Source of the DNA: Burkholderiales bacterium RIFCSPLOWO2_12_FULL_61_40
GTDB taxonomy: Bacteria > Pseudomonadota > Gammaproteobacteria > Burkholderiales > Burkholderiaceae_C
Direction: 5' to 3'
NCBI GenBank assembly: GCA_001770935.1
Contig: MESI01000050.1
Coordinates: 26,092-90,091, forward strand
DNA: 64,000 bases
Shown: one piece after another, positions 1 to 9,284 of the stretch
How the letters are laid out: every line of letters begins with the position of its first letter
How positions within the stretch are numbered: position 1 is the first letter of the stretch
Notes under the pieces: model-generated
What the model saw: the letters and a program-made list of their open reading frames with translations, nothing else
Databases searched by the model: none
Told to the model about the DNA's origin: nothing
Translations under genes and position numbers: made by a program

Positions 1-1
1 G

Positions 2-208
2 GTCTACAAACACGAGGACGTGAAGACCCCACTGGAGGCCGTGGTGTTGCTCAATAAACTGGGGCTGGTGAAGTTCAAAACCGAGACGATGCTGGCCGAC
101 TTGCTGGTTCAAGCAAAGCAGCAAACCGACCTCGCTGCGGCGCGCAAAATGCAGCAAGCCAAGCATGAATTGTTTGCCAGCTTTGCAAAACAAAAACAGC
201 GGGCGTAA
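2..208 (+). CDS. Uncharacterised protein, C-terminal fragment (cut by window edge)
   Basis: The frame is open from the first bases of the window, so the true start lies upstream. The visible 68 residues begin VYKHEDVKTPLEAVV and end in a Lys/Gln/Ala-rich, probably helical tail (FASFAKQKQRA). I do not recognise the family and see no catalytic motif. The stop is followed by 360 bases without a gene, so this is probably the last gene of its transcript. An internal GTG at 20 could act as a start, but the uninterrupted upstream frame makes a partial gene more likely. Confidence 0.5.
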   Translation, partial: VYKHEDVKTPLEAVVLLNKLGLVKFKTETMLADLLVQAKQQTDLAAARKMQQAKHELFASFAKQKQRA

Positions 209-568
209 TGCACGCAGGTTAATTCAGTGCTCGAAAAAAGCGGCCGCAGGGGGGGGGGCCTCCGGCGGCCTGGCAGGGGCCTGATTTGAAAAATTCCCGT
301 AAGCCAAAACTTCCAAGACAGCCTTGTTGAAAGGCCTGGGGGGTGAACCCTTAAACTTCCCCTTTTAACCAGATCAGCCCACTCGTCGAAGTTGCCTAAA
401 CTCCGGCCCCTTCAGGCTCATACCTGAATTGGAAAATACTGTGCCTTCCTGCATCCAAAGACACTGACCCGGGGGATTTGTTTCTTTTCTGGCAGTGGTC
501 TCTTTGCAAATTGTCCCTGTTTTGCGTGTGGAAGGGCCAGAAGATAATGGGCCAGCACAAAAAAGCGC
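209..568. other. Non-coding stretch with a 10-base G run
   Basis: No convincing gene is present. The reading frames here are short and lack family resemblance. A run of ten G lies at 249-258, followed by a GC-rich patch able to fold (CCTCCGGCGGCC). It separates the upstream gene end from the antiporter and probably holds the latter's promoter, although I see no clear -10/-35 pair. A run of this kind is prone to slippage or sequencing error. Confidence 0.5.
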
Positions 569-2290
569 ATGAACCACAACATTTCTCTCATCACCACAAT
601 CGCCTCCGGATTCGGTATGGCTCTGGTCTTTGGCTTCCTGGCCGAACGCATCAAAATGCCGGCGCTGGTGGGCTACCTGGTGGCCGGCATTCTGATCGGT
701 CCGGCAACGCCCGGTTTTGTTGCCGACGTGCACCTCGCCTCCCAGTTGTCAGAGATCGGTGTCATGCTGCTGATGTTCGGAGTCGGACTCCATTTTTCGC
801 TCAATGACCTGCTTGCGGTCAAACGCCTTGCAATTCCCGGCGCCTTGGTACAGATGGGCTTGGCAACAGTACTGGGCATGGGTATGTCCTGGTGGTGGGG
901 CTGGAGTTGGGGCAGCGCATTGATTTTTGGGCTGTCGCTGTCCTGTGCCAGCACCGTGGTGCTGCTCAAGGCACTGGAAGCCCGGGGGGTACTCGACTCC
1001 ATGAATGGCCGGATCGCCGTCGGCTGGCTGGTGGTTGAGGATCTGGCAACTGTGCTGGTCTTGGTGCTGTTGCCCCCGCTTGCAAGCGTGCTGGGCGGTT
1101 CGTCGGCAGCTGTTGCACACGCCAACCCGCTGTGGATGAGCATCGGGCAAACGCTATTGCAGGTGTTCGGCTTTATTGCACTGATGCTGATAGTCGGGCG
1201 CCGCGTGCTGCCCTGGCTGTTGTGGGAAGTAACGCGCACCGGCTCACGCGAGCTGTTCACCCTGGCCGTCATCGCAACGGCCATTGGCATCGCCTACGGT
1301 GCATCGGCCCTGTTCAGCGTGTCGTTTGCGCTGGGCGCATTTTTTGCAGGCACGGTGATGCGGGAGTCTGAATTCAGCCACCGCGCTGCCCAGGAATCTT
1401 TGCCACTGCGCGATGCCTTCTCGGTGCTGTTTTTTGTGTCGGTGGGTATGTTGTTTGACCCCATGATCTTGACTCAGCAACCGCTTCACGTTCTGGGTGT
1501 GGTTGCCATCATCATTCTTGGCAAATCCCTGGCCGCGCTGGCACTGGTGCTTGCTTTCCGCTATCCGCTCAATACGGCCTTGACCGTCGCGGCCAGCCTG
1601 GCACAGATTGGGGAGTTCTCCTTCATCCTGGCCGGTTTGGGTTTATCGCTCGGTTTGCTGCCAACCGAAGGAATGAGCCTGGTACTGGCCGGTGCATTGA
1701 TCTCCATCGCCCTCAATCCCTTGCTGTTTGCCGCCGTCGAGCCCTTGCGGCGCTGGGTTCTCCTGCACTCGGCGTTGGCCCGCCAGCTGGAACAGCGCCC
1801 CGACCCCTTTGCCGAGCTGCCCATGAGCACCGAACACAAATACCTGGCCGGCCAGGTGGTGCTGGTGGGGTATGGCCGGGTGGGTCGGCGCATTGCCATT
1901 GCGCTGGACAACCGTAGCATTCCGTATGTAGCGGTAGAGCAGAACCGGGAGTTGGTGGAGCAACTGCGCATGACGGGCACGGTGGCCGTTTCCGGGAGCG
2001 CCGCCGACCCGGCGGTACTGGTCCAGGCGCATATTGCACATGCGGCCATGCTGGTGATTGCCACGCCCGATCCCATTGGAGCCCGGCAAATGGCCGAGAC
2101 CGCGCGCACGCTCAACCCGGACATTGAAATCGTGTTGCGCACCCACAGCGAGAACGAGTCCCAATTGCTGCGCAACGAGGGTATAGGGACCGTCTTCTTC
2201 GGCGAGGAAGAACTGGCCCGGGGCATGACCAGCCATGTGCTGGAGCGTTTCCCCCCGCAGCCACCGGCCACGGGGAAAAACCACGGGTGA
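569..2290 (+). CDS. ybaL: YbaL/Kef-type monovalent cation:proton antiporter (CPA2 family)
   Basis: This 573-residue inner-membrane protein has about 12 hydrophobic segments over residues 1-385 (Na+/H+ exchanger fold). A cytosolic TrkA-N/RCK domain follows from about residue 425, with the nucleotide-binding glycine pattern VVLVGYGRVGRRIA. The N-terminal half closely matches my memory of E. coli YbaL (LMFGVGLHFSLNDLLAVK, GWLVVEDLATVLVLVLLP). Family members exchange K+ or Na+ for protons and are gated by ligands on the RCK domain. The last 20 residues are Pro-rich and dispensable-looking. There is no strong Shine-Dalgarno sequence before the chosen ATG, so the start could shift slightly. It converges with the SDR gene downstream. 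Confidence 0.85.
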   Translation: MNHNISLITTIASGFGMALVFGFLAERIKMPALVGYLVAGILIGPATPGFVADVHLASQLSEIGVMLLMFGVGLHFSLNDLLAVKRLAIPGALVQMGLATVLGMGMSWWWGWSWGSALIFGLSLSCASTVVLLKALEARGVLDSMNGRIAVGWLVVEDLATVLVLVLLPPLASVLGGSSAAVAHANPLWMSIGQTLLQVFGFIALMLIVGRRVLPWLLWEVTRTGSRELFTLAVIATAIGIAYGASALFSVSFALGAFFAGTVMRESEFSHRAAQESLPLRDAFSVLFFVSVGMLFDPMILTQQPLHVLGVVAIIILGKSLAALALVLAFRYPLNTALTVAASLAQIGEFSFILAGLGLSLGLLPTEGMSLVLAGALISIALNPLLFAAVEPLRRWVLLHSALARQLEQRPDPFAELPMSTEHKYLAGQVVLVGYGRVGRRIAIALDNRSIPYVAVEQNRELVEQLRMTGTVAVSGSAADPAVLVQAHIAHAAMLVIATPDPIGARQMAETARTLNPDIEIVLRTHSENESQLLRNEGIGTVFFGEEELARGMTSHVLERFPPQPPATGKNHG

Positions 2291-2327
2291 CGGGGCCTGC
2301 CCCCCCCCTTCCCTTCACCCCACGGGT

Positions 2328-3239
2328 TCAGGCCACGCGCAGCGCCTTTTTCAACTCCACGCCCAGTTCGGACTTGTGCGCAAACGGGTCGGTGGGGTTG
2401 CGGCCCTGCATCACGTCTTCCAGCCGGGTTTGCACAGAGCCAATGGATTCGGGGTGGCTGTAGATGTAGAACTGCCCTGCCGAGATGGCGTCAAACACCT
2501 TCTGCGCCACCTCTGCTGCGGTGACTTTGCCGCTGCCCACCGCCTTGTCGCTCATGGCCTGGCCGATGAGTTGGCTCCTGGTGGGCTTGGCGGCGGCGTC
2601 CATCGCATCCTGCGGACGGTTGCGGTGGCTCTGGCTGATGCCGGTGGGCACAAAATAGGGGCACAACACGCTGGCGCTGATCTGGTCGGTGACCAGGGCC
2701 AGGTCCTGGTACAGGGTTTCGCTCAGGGACACCACGGCGTGTTTGCTGACGTTGTAAATGCCCATGTTGGGCGCGTTCAGCAGGCCCGCCATGCTGGCGG
2801 TGTTGACGATGTGCCCCTGGTAGGCCGGGTCTTGGGCGGCGGCGGCCAGCATCATGGGCGTGAAGACACGCACGCCATGGGCCACGCCCATCAGGTTGAC
2901 GCCGATCACCCATTCCCAATCGGCCAGGGTGTTTTCCCAGATCAGGCCACCGGCTCCCACGCCCGCGTTGTTGAACACAAAGTGCGGTGCACCAAAGCGT
3001 GCCAGGGTGGCGGCACCCAGGGCCTCCACCTGCTCGGCTTTGGACACATCCACGCGCATGGCCAGCACCTGCGCGCCAGCGGCCTGCATTTCGGCCACGG
3101 TTTTGTCCAGGGCATCTTGCTGCACATCGGCCAGCACCAGGTGCATACCCAGCTTGGCACCGATGCGGGCGCACTCCAGGCCAAAGCCGGAGCCGGCACC
3201 GGTCAGGACGGCGGTTTTGTTTTTGAAATCGGTAATCAT
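2328..3239 (-). CDS. SDR-family NAD(P)-dependent oxidoreductase
   Basis: This is a 303-residue short-chain dehydrogenase. The cofactor loop TGAGSGFG sits near residue 14, the NNAG motif near residue 90, and the catalytic Ser-Tyr-Lys set near residues 150-166 (TASMAG, then YNVSK). After the Rossmann core an extra C-terminal segment of about 50 residues follows, as in some classical SDRs that act on lipids or alcohols. The substrate cannot be read from the sequence. Its ATG overlaps the stop of the upstream GST gene by four bases (3236-3239), which indicates translational coupling and a shared pathway. It lacks the C-terminal dinucleotide-domain extensions of fused enzymes. Confidence 0.85.
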   Translation of the reverse strand: MITDFKNKTAVLTGAGSGFGLECARIGAKLGMHLVLADVQQDALDKTVAEMQAAGAQVLAMRVDVSKAEQVEALGAATLARFGAPHFVFNNAGVGAGGLIWENTLADWEWVIGVNLMGVAHGVRVFTPMMLAAAAQDPAYQGHIVNTASMAGLLNAPNMGIYNVSKHAVVSLSETLYQDLALVTDQISASVLCPYFVPTGISQSHRNRPQDAMDAAAKPTRSQLIGQAMSDKAVGSGKVTAAEVAQKVFDAISAGQFYIYSHPESIGSVQTRLEDVMQGRNPTDPFAHKSELGVELKKALRVA

Positions 3240-4207
3240 GCTTCTGCCTTTTTAAGTACGTAGCCAATGCGGGGAAAGTGCACCTGCACCACGCCTGCGC
3301 GTGCATCCACGCGCTTGAGGGTGTAACGCGTGCGGGTGGCCGCCACCAGTTCGCCTTCGGTCGCCTCCAGGCCAAAGGTGTCGGCGGCGATGGTGACCCG
3401 GCTGCCCAGGGGAATGCCGTGTTCGTCCTGGAATACAGCATCATTTAGGGCTGCAGCCCCCGTGGAATGTGCGCAAGCAGCTATCGATTCTGTAGCGGAA
3501 TACTTTTCCATTGCGCCATGGCCAAAGGCTGCCATGCGCGCCATCCAAGCCAGCACCGTGGGGGTGGCGTCCAGAATGCCGGCCAGCACCGGCACGCGCG
3601 CCCTTGTGAACCACAGCGGGTGGTAGGCGGCAAAGTCGGCCACGCAAGGGGCGCTGCCCAGCAAAAAGTCCTGCCCTTCCAGCATGTTGGCCATGCGGCG
3701 CAAATACGATTTGTAGGCGGCGCTGGCATCACCGGGGCGCAGGCGGTTCATGCCGGTGCGCATGGCGGCGCGGTCTGCGCCAAAGGCCTTGGCTGCTTCG
3801 GGCGGTGCACCTTCAAACAGGGCCGCGGCGCCCTTGGGTTGCAGGTTGTAAGCCATCGCCGCCCAAAACAAGGTGGTGTCCGCCCACTGCGCCAGCACGC
3901 GGGCCACGCCCTGGCTGTGCTGCGGATATAGGGTGGGCGTGGGTTGTAGTTGCTCCAGCACGTCGCAGATCAGGGCGCTGTCGCAGTACACGTCCGCGCC
4001 GATCTGCAGAAACGGCGTCTTGCGGTAGCCGCCGGTGAGCGCCACCACATCGGGTTTGGGCATGATGGCCGGGATGATGACCGACTTCCAGGCCAGCTGT
4101 TTGTAGCCCAGCACCAGCCGGATTTTTTCGGAAAACGGCGAGGTCGGGTAATGGTGAAGAATGATGTTGGACATGCAGGTCTCGCAAGGGTTGGCAACAG
4201 GGGGCAC
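3236..4207 (-). CDS. Glutathione S-transferase-like protein
   Basis: This 323-residue protein opens with a thioredoxin-fold GST N-terminal domain (residues about 8-85: HHYPTSPFSEKIRL, then a TGGYRKTPFLQIG segment containing the glutathione-binding cis-Pro). An all-helical C-terminal region follows to about residue 215, and the total is longer than a typical GST (about 220 residues). The extra 100 residues end in a beta-rich tail. Residues around 240-258 are encoded by a copy of the interspersed 49-bp repeat (3448-3496), so part of the extension may be repeat-derived. It is followed by, and overlaps, the SDR gene. The role is probably detoxification or isomerisation of a thiol conjugate; the substrate is unknown. 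Confidence 0.75.
   Translation of the reverse strand: MPPVANPCETCMSNIILHHYPTSPFSEKIRLVLGYKQLAWKSVIIPAIMPKPDVVALTGGYRKTPFLQIGADVYCDSALICDVLEQLQPTPTLYPQHSQGVARVLAQWADTTLFWAAMAYNLQPKGAAALFEGAPPEAAKAFGADRAAMRTGMNRLRPGDASAAYKSYLRRMANMLEGQDFLLGSAPCVADFAAYHPLWFTRARVPVLAGILDATPTVLAWMARMAAFGHGAMEKYSATESIAACAHSTGAAALNDAVFQDEHGIPLGSRVTIAADTFGLEATEGELVAATRTRYTLKRVDARAGVVQVHFPRIGYVLKKAEA
3448..3496 (-). repeat. Interspersed 49-bp repeat, copy inside the GST-like gene
   Basis: On the minus strand this reads GCTAC-n7-ATAGCTGCTTGCGC, ten variable bases, then GGGGGCTGCAGCCC, matching the other five copies in the window. It lies in frame in the GST-like gene and encodes roughly ATESIAACAHSTGAAAL, so the element has been tolerated as coding sequence. 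Confidence 0.7.
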
Positions 4208-4224
4208 GAATGCACGGCACTTTT

Positions 4225-4273
4225 GCTATAAATTTAATAGCTGCTTGCGCAGGTTTTACGGGGGCTAGAGGCC
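4225..4273 (+). repeat. Interspersed 49-bp repeat, intergenic copy
   Basis: The sequence reads GCTAT-n7-ATAGCTGCTTGCGC, ten variable bases, then GGGGCTAGAGGCC. It lies between the thioesterase and GST genes. It is the copy with the clearest GGCTAGAGGCC end and can serve as the reference for the family in this window. Confidence 0.75.
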
Positions 4274-4304
4274 TAATTCACTCCAATTAATGGTCGGTAG
4301 CCGC

Positions 4305-4763
4305 TCAATCGGTGGAGAGCACGCCGGGCGGCGCATTCAGGGCATGGGCGCTCTTGGGGCCGGTCGCCAGGCGTTTGACGAACTTGAACGTGCCCGTGGC
4401 GTGGGCGCAGGCTTTGCCCGCCGCATCAAACACCGTGGCCTGGGTGAAGGCCAGCGTGGCGGTGCGGTGGATCAGTTCCCCCTTGGCCCTCAGCGGCCCC
4501 AGGGCGGGCTGCATGAAGCTGGTCTTCATCTCAATGGTGACCACGCCCATTTCAGGGGTAGTGCTGCGCGCGGCGCAGGCCATGGTCACGTCCAGCAGCG
4601 TCATCAAGGCGCCGCCGTGGGTGACCGAAAAGGAGTTCAGGTGCTCGGGCTGGGCCGTGTAGGCCAGCTCCGAACGCCCGCTTTCGAACAGCTTGAGTTC
4701 AAACCCCAGTAGTTTGACGAAGGGGATGTCCACCCCGAAACCAAGCGCTTTTTCCCAACTCAT
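4305..4763 (-). CDS. PaaI-type hotdog thioesterase
   Basis: The 152-residue product has the single hotdog domain of the PaaI/YbgC superfamily. The signature is the segment LNSFSVTHGGALMTLLDV (about residues 42-59), where HGG and the following acidic residue help form the active site. Members hydrolyse acyl-CoA thioesters, often in aromatic or fatty-acid catabolism. I start at the ATG at 4763 (MSWEKALGFG). The frame stays open further upstream, but that part is only translated 84-bp repeat. Neighbouring SDR genes suggest one acyl-CoA or alcohol-related pathway on this strand. Confidence 0.8.
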   Translation of the reverse strand: MSWEKALGFGVDIPFVKLLGFELKLFESGRSELAYTAQPEHLNSFSVTHGGALMTLLDVTMACAARSTTPEMGVVTIEMKTSFMQPALGPLRAKGELIHRTATLAFTQATVFDAAGKACAHATGTFKFVKRLATGPKSAHALNAPPGVLSTD

Positions 4764-4782
4764 ACGCAAGACGGAGCGCGAA

Positions 4783-4948
4783 CGGCAATTTGCCGCCGGG
4801 CCGCCCCAAGGCAAATGAGCCCCCTCGGGGGGCAGCGACCCGCGCAGCGGTGGAGCGTGGGGGCCACGGCAATTTGCCGCCGGGCCGCCCCAAGGCAAAT
4901 GAGCCCCCTCGGGGGGCAGCGACCCGCGCAGCGGTGGAGCGTGGGGAC
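4783..4948. repeat. Two tandem copies of an 84-bp GC-rich repeat
   Basis: Two nearly identical units start at 4783 and 4867. Each contains GGCAATTTGCCGCCGGGCC, a CCCCTCGGGGGG palindromic core, then CCGCGCAGCGGTGGAGCGTG. They lie just upstream of the thioesterase start and downstream of the second SDR gene. Such GC-rich palindromic units resemble REP-like elements common in Comamonadaceae, and the CCCCTCGGGGGG core could form a hairpin in the transcript. Confidence 0.85.
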
Positions 4949-4952
4949 CACC

Positions 4953-5744
4953 TTAACCACCGGTCACCACGCTAACACCGCCGTCCACCGCCAGCCACTG
5001 GCCGGTGATGTGTTTGCCGGCGTCCGAGGCGTACAGCAGGCACAGGCCTTTCAGGTCTTCGTCGTCACCCAGGCGGCGCAGGGGGGCGTGGGCCGCCATC
5101 TTCTCTTCGCCCAGGCTCTCGATCAGGCCCATGGCCATCTTGGTTTTGAAAAAACCGGGGCAGATGGCATTCACGTTGATGCCGTAGGGGCCCCACTCCG
5201 CTGCCAAAGCCCGCGTGAAATTGAGCACGGCGCCCTTGGAGGTGTTGTAGGCAATGGTCTTCATTTCCACCGGGTTGCCACCCAGGCCGGCAATGGAGGC
5301 GATGTTGATGATGCGCCCCGAGCGGCGGGCAATCATGCTCTTCTTGGCAATGGCTTGGCTCAGCAGAAAGTAGCCGCGCACGTTGAGGTTCATGACCTTG
5401 TCCCAAGCCGCAGCGGGGTGGTCTTCGGCCGGAGCGCCCCAGGAAGCACCGGCGTTGTTGATCAGGATGTCCACGTCTCCCATGCGCTGCAGGGTTTCAT
5501 CGGCCAGGCGCTGGATATCGGCGTCTTTGGCGCAGTCCGCCGCAATCCAGCGGGCGTCGATGCCGACGGCCTGCAACTCGGCGGCGGCCTGCTCCAGGTC
5601 TTCGGCCTTGCGCGAGCTGAGCATGATTTTGGCGCCGGCCTCACCCAGGGCATGGGCCATTTGCAGACCCAGGCCCCGCGAGCCGCCGGTTACGAGGGCG
5701 GTCTTGCCGCTGAGGTCAAACAGTTGCTGGATGGTACGGGTCAT
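4953..5744 (-). CDS. FabG-like SDR oxidoreductase
   Basis: This is a 263-residue classical SDR. The glycine motif TGGSRGLG lies near residue 18, NNAG near residue 91, and the catalytic Ser and YNTSK near residues 148-166. The C-terminus (ITGQWLAVDGGVSV) is the standard end of FabG and gluconate-5-dehydrogenase-like enzymes. I use the ATG at 5744 (MTRTIQQLFD) because a GGAG lies at the right distance and an upstream ATG at 5774 has no such site. It is the first gene of the minus-strand group continuing with the thioesterase. The substrate is undetermined: 3-oxoacyl or sugar-acid oxidoreduction are both possible. Confidence 0.85.
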   Translation of the reverse strand: MTRTIQQLFDLSGKTALVTGGSRGLGLQMAHALGEAGAKIMLSSRKAEDLEQAAAELQAVGIDARWIAADCAKDADIQRLADETLQRMGDVDILINNAGASWGAPAEDHPAAAWDKVMNLNVRGYFLLSQAIAKKSMIARRSGRIINIASIAGLGGNPVEMKTIAYNTSKGAVLNFTRALAAEWGPYGINVNAICPGFFKTKMAMGLIESLGEEKMAAHAPLRRLGDDEDLKGLCLLYASDAGKHITGQWLAVDGGVSVVTGG

Positions 5745-5834
5745 GCGGGTGGTCTCCAAATTGCTAAAAGTCAATTCTGCAGTAGTTTGTGTGGCAGCAC
5801 CGGTCGCAGCTGTCTCAGTGGCGATAGCGGGAAG

Positions 5835-6875
5835 TCAATGACCATGCCGGTGGTGGATATCCGGAAAATGGCGGTGGTTGTGCCGCATCGCGGTGTGTTG
5901 GTGGAGATGCTGGTGGGCACCCTGGCCACTCCACGGGAAATCATGGGGGTGCTGGTGGTGCGCATCGTGCACATGGGCATGCGCGTGCTCCAGGGGTTCA
6001 TGCGTATGTTCATGGCCATGCTGCTCCGTCAGGTGCAGCCACACCCCTCCCCCCATCAAACCTGCCGCCAACCACAACGCGGGGCTGGTGCTGTCCCCCA
6101 GGACCAACACGGAAAGGGCGGCGCCCAAAAACGGTGCCGTAGAAAAATATGCGCCGGTGCGCGCCGTTCCCAGGCCTCGCAGGGCCAATACAAACAGCAC
6201 CAGGCTGAACCCGTAGCCTAGAAGGCCCACCGTCATAGTGCCCAGAATGGCGCCACTATTCGGCCAGCTTGCCCCCAGTGCAACCGCCAAAGCAGTGTTC
6301 ACGAGCCCGGCAATCAGCCCCTTGCTGGCGGCAATGAACAAGGCATCGGAGGCCGACACTTTGCGTGTCAGATTGTTGTCGATGGCCCAGCACAGGCAGG
6401 CCATGCCAACCAATAAAGGCCCCATTCCACCGGATGTGGCGGTGTTTTGCGTTGGCCAAGACAAGACCAAACCACCCGCCACGATCGCCGCCATACCCCA
6501 AACGATGCGCCGGTCGGCGTTTTCCTTGAATACGACCCAGGCGATCAGCGCGGTCAGCACCGCCTCCAGGTTCAGCAACAGGGAGGCGGTGGCGCCACTG
6601 GTGCGGGTCAGCCCGACCATCAGCGCCACCGGCCCCAGCACCCCGCCGAAGAAGATGGCGCCCAAGAGCCACGGCCATTCCGTGCGCTGCAATCCAGGAG
6701 ACTTCCACCCGCGATCGCGTGCCAGGCGCATGGCGCCCAAGCCCAAACCACTTCCCAGGTAAAGAAGGCCCGCCACCAACCAGGGGGACAGGTCAGCCAC
6801 CAGCCATTTGGCCAATGGGGTGCTGGCCCCAAACAGCGCTGCAGCCGAAAGGGCAAATAGGACATTGCGGTTCAT
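5835..6875 (-). CDS. DMT/EamA-family transporter with a long His-rich cytosolic or periplasmic tail
   Basis: This 346-residue protein has ten predicted membrane segments in two EamA repeats (about residues 1-145 and 150-285). A tail of about 66 residues carries roughly two dozen His residues (for example HGHEHTHEPLEHAHAHVH). EamA proteins move small metabolites, but such a His tail is characteristic of metal-handling proteins (Zn, Ni, Co, Cu). It follows the CopA-type ATPase by 30 bases and closes the copper operon, which supports a metal-linked role. The tail may buffer or sense metal. The transported substrate is unknown. Confidence 0.8.
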   Translation of the reverse strand: MNRNVLFALSAAALFGASTPLAKWLVADLSPWLVAGLLYLGSGLGLGAMRLARDRGWKSPGLQRTEWPWLLGAIFFGGVLGPVALMVGLTRTSGATASLLLNLEAVLTALIAWVVFKENADRRIVWGMAAIVAGGLVLSWPTQNTATSGGMGPLLVGMACLCWAIDNNLTRKVSASDALFIAASKGLIAGLVNTALAVALGASWPNSGAILGTMTVGLLGYGFSLVLFVLALRGLGTARTGAYFSTAPFLGAALSVLVLGDSTSPALWLAAGLMGGGVWLHLTEQHGHEHTHEPLEHAHAHVHDAHHQHPHDFPWSGQGAHQHLHQHTAMRHNHRHFPDIHHRHGH

Positions 6876-6905
6876 GCCGCAATTATCCGTATTGCCGCCG
6901 CACGC

Positions 6906-9260
6906 TCATTCCCGCCGTCCCCGCAAGCGTAAAGCGTTACCGATCACTGACGCCGAGCTGAAGCTCATGGCCAGTGCGGCAATCAGCGGCGACAGCAACC
7001 AGCCCGTCAGTGGGTACAGCACACCCGCCGCCACGGGAATGCCCAGCGCGTTGTACAAAAAGGCAAACACCAGGTTTTGCTTCATATTGGCCACGGTGGC
7101 CACCGAGATGGAGCGTGCAATCGCAATCCCGCGCAAGTCGCCCTTCACCAAAGTCACCTGGGCACTGTTCATGGCCACATCCGTCCCCGTGCCCATGGCC
7201 ACTCCGACATCGGCCTTGGCCAAGGCGGGGGCATCGTTGATGCCGTCTCCGGCCATGGCCACGATGCACCCTTCTTTTTGCAGCCGACCCACCAAGGTCA
7301 GCTTGTCCTGCGGCTTGACCTCCCCATAGACCTCGTCAATGCCCAGTTTGGCCCCCACGGCCAAGGCCGTGGTCAGGCCGTCGCCCGTGGCCATCACGAT
7401 GCGCAAGCCCGCAGCCCTGAGGGTTGCCAGGGCTTCGGGCGTGCTGGCCTTGATCGGATCGGAAACCGCCAGGAGTCCCGCCAATGTCCCATCCACGGCC
7501 AGATGCATCACGCTGGCGCCTTCCGTGCGCAAAGCTTCGGCCTGCTTCACCATGGACGCCACGGAAACCCCCATTTGTTCCATCAGGGTTGTGTTACCCA
7601 ACGCGATCGGGTGCCCGGCGACCGTGCCGCGCACGCCGATGCCGGAGCCCGACTCGAAGCTTTCGGGTTTGTCCAAAACCATGCCACGCGCACGCGCCGC
7701 ACGCACGATGGTTTCGGCCAAAGGGTGCTCGCTGCCCTGGTCCAGGCTGGCCGCCAGACGCAAGACTTCGTCCGCGTCAAAGCCATGGGCTGCAATAGCG
7801 CGGTCAAAGGCAGGGCGGCCCTCCGTCAGCGTGCCTGTTTTGTCAATGATCAGCGTGTTGATCTTGCGAAAATTCTCTATGGCCGCTGCATCACGAAACA
7901 AGACGCCTTGTGTGGCACCGCGGCCCGTGGCCACCATGACGGACATGGGCGTGGCCAGCCCCAAGGCGCAGGGGCAGGCGATGATCAGGACGGCGACCGC
8001 ATTGATCAATCCATACACCCAACTGGGCTCGGGTCCGAACAGTCCCCAGCCGATGAATGTCAGCAGCGCAATGGCGACAACTGAGACAACGAAATAGCCC
8101 GCCACCACATCGGCCATGCGCTGCATGGGCGCTTTGGAGCGCTGTGCCTGGGCCACCATTTGCACGATTTGCGCCAGCACCGTGGCGGAGCCCACCTTTT
8201 CCGAGCGCATGACCAGGGCGCCGCTGGTATTGAGGGTTGCACCAATGACTTTGTCGCCCACCCGCTTGCTCACGGGCAGGGGTTCACCCGTCAGCATGGA
8301 CTCATCGACTGCACTGCTGCCTTCGATCACGGCACCATCGACAGGCACTTTTTCACCTGGCCGCACACGTAACACATCGCCGATGTGCACATGGGTCAAG
8401 GCCACGTCTTCCTCGGTGCCGTCGGCGCGGATGCGACGTGCTGTCTTGGGTGCCAGGCCCAACAGGGACTTGATGGCCGCCGACGTCTGGGAACGCGCCT
8501 TGAGTTCCATCACCTGCCCCAACAAGGTCAAGGAAATGATGACCGCAGCCGCCTCAAAGTAGACGGCAACACGGCCCATGGCGACAAAAGATGCAGGGAA
8601 AACCTGCGGCGCGACCGTGGCCGCCACGCTATATACAAAGGCAGCGCCAGTTCCCAGCCCTATCAAGGTCCACATATTCGGACTGCGATGCACCAGGGAC
8701 TGCCAGCCGCGCGTGAAAAATGGCCACCCGGCCCACAGAACAATGGGGGCCGCCAGTGCCAACTCCACCCAGCTTTGCACGCCCATGTCCATCCACTGCA
8801 AGCGGTGGCCGAACATGGCGAGCACAAAAACAACCAGCGTGAGCGGCAATGTCCACCAGAACCGGCGTTGAAAGTCTCGCAGCTCCGGGTTCTCCTCATC
8901 CTCCAGCGCGGGCAACATGGGTTCCAGCGTCATGCCGCATTTGGGGCAGTTGCCGGGGTGGTCCTGGCGCACTTCGGGATGCATGGGACAGGTGTAGACC
9001 GTGCCCGCAGCCGAGGGTTCTACCGGTGCAGGGGCAGACACATCGCCCAGGTACTGCATCGGATGGGCTTCAAACTTCGTTTTACATTTAGGACTGCAGA
9101 AGAAGTAGGTATGACCGGCATGTTCGGTGCGATGCATGGACTGGCCGGTCACGGCCATGCCACACACCGGGTCTTTCAGGGGCGCGGCACTTCCGGCGCT
9201 GCCGTCGGTGGAAGGGGTTGCGGTGTGCCTCTCGCCATGGGCATGCGGGTGGATGGTCAT
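6906..9260 (-). CDS. copA: Cu+-exporting P1B-type ATPase (CopA type) with YHS and metal-binding N-terminus
   Basis: The 784-residue protein pumps monovalent copper (or silver) out of the cytosol using ATP. From the N-terminus it shows a His-rich start, a YHS domain (about residues 29-70, DPVCGMAV and FFCSPKCK) and a heavy-metal-binding zinc-ribbon-like domain (about 88-115, CPMHPEV and CPKCGM). The P-type core has TGEP (324), the membrane CPC metal site (429-431), the DKTGT phosphorylation Asp (473), the SEHP motif (510-513) and GDGINDAP (671-678). YN (736) and MSFSS (765-769) in the last membrane helices are the Cu+ signature. The usual HMA domain is replaced by the YHS pair. Confidence 0.95.
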   Translation of the reverse strand: MTIHPHAHGERHTATPSTDGSAGSAAPLKDPVCGMAVTGQSMHRTEHAGHTYFFCSPKCKTKFEAHPMQYLGDVSAPAPVEPSAAGTVYTCPMHPEVRQDHPGNCPKCGMTLEPMLPALEDEENPELRDFQRRFWWTLPLTLVVFVLAMFGHRLQWMDMGVQSWVELALAAPIVLWAGWPFFTRGWQSLVHRSPNMWTLIGLGTGAAFVYSVAATVAPQVFPASFVAMGRVAVYFEAAAVIISLTLLGQVMELKARSQTSAAIKSLLGLAPKTARRIRADGTEEDVALTHVHIGDVLRVRPGEKVPVDGAVIEGSSAVDESMLTGEPLPVSKRVGDKVIGATLNTSGALVMRSEKVGSATVLAQIVQMVAQAQRSKAPMQRMADVVAGYFVVSVVAIALLTFIGWGLFGPEPSWVYGLINAVAVLIIACPCALGLATPMSVMVATGRGATQGVLFRDAAAIENFRKINTLIIDKTGTLTEGRPAFDRAIAAHGFDADEVLRLAASLDQGSEHPLAETIVRAARARGMVLDKPESFESGSGIGVRGTVAGHPIALGNTTLMEQMGVSVASMVKQAEALRTEGASVMHLAVDGTLAGLLAVSDPIKASTPEALATLRAAGLRIVMATGDGLTTALAVGAKLGIDEVYGEVKPQDKLTLVGRLQKEGCIVAMAGDGINDAPALAKADVGVAMGTGTDVAMNSAQVTLVKGDLRGIAIARSISVATVANMKQNLVFAFLYNALGIPVAAGVLYPLTGWLLSPLIAALAMSFSSASVIGNALRLRGRRE

Positions 9261-9284
9261 GGGAGCCTCACGAAATAAAAATGC

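Noticed and set aside
2235..3263. 342-codon plus-strand frame antisense to the SDR gene
   Set aside because: His/Gly/Gln-rich composition without family motifs; it mirrors the codon pattern of the well-supported SDR gene on the other strand.
4783..4948. Possible CRISPR-like array
   Set aside because: Only two direct tandem units with no spacers, and no cas genes anywhere in the window.
4815..6221. 468-codon plus-strand frame across the second SDR and DMT genes
   Set aside because: It starts in the 84-bp repeat and has no recognisable domain; the opposite strand carries the real SDR and EamA proteins.
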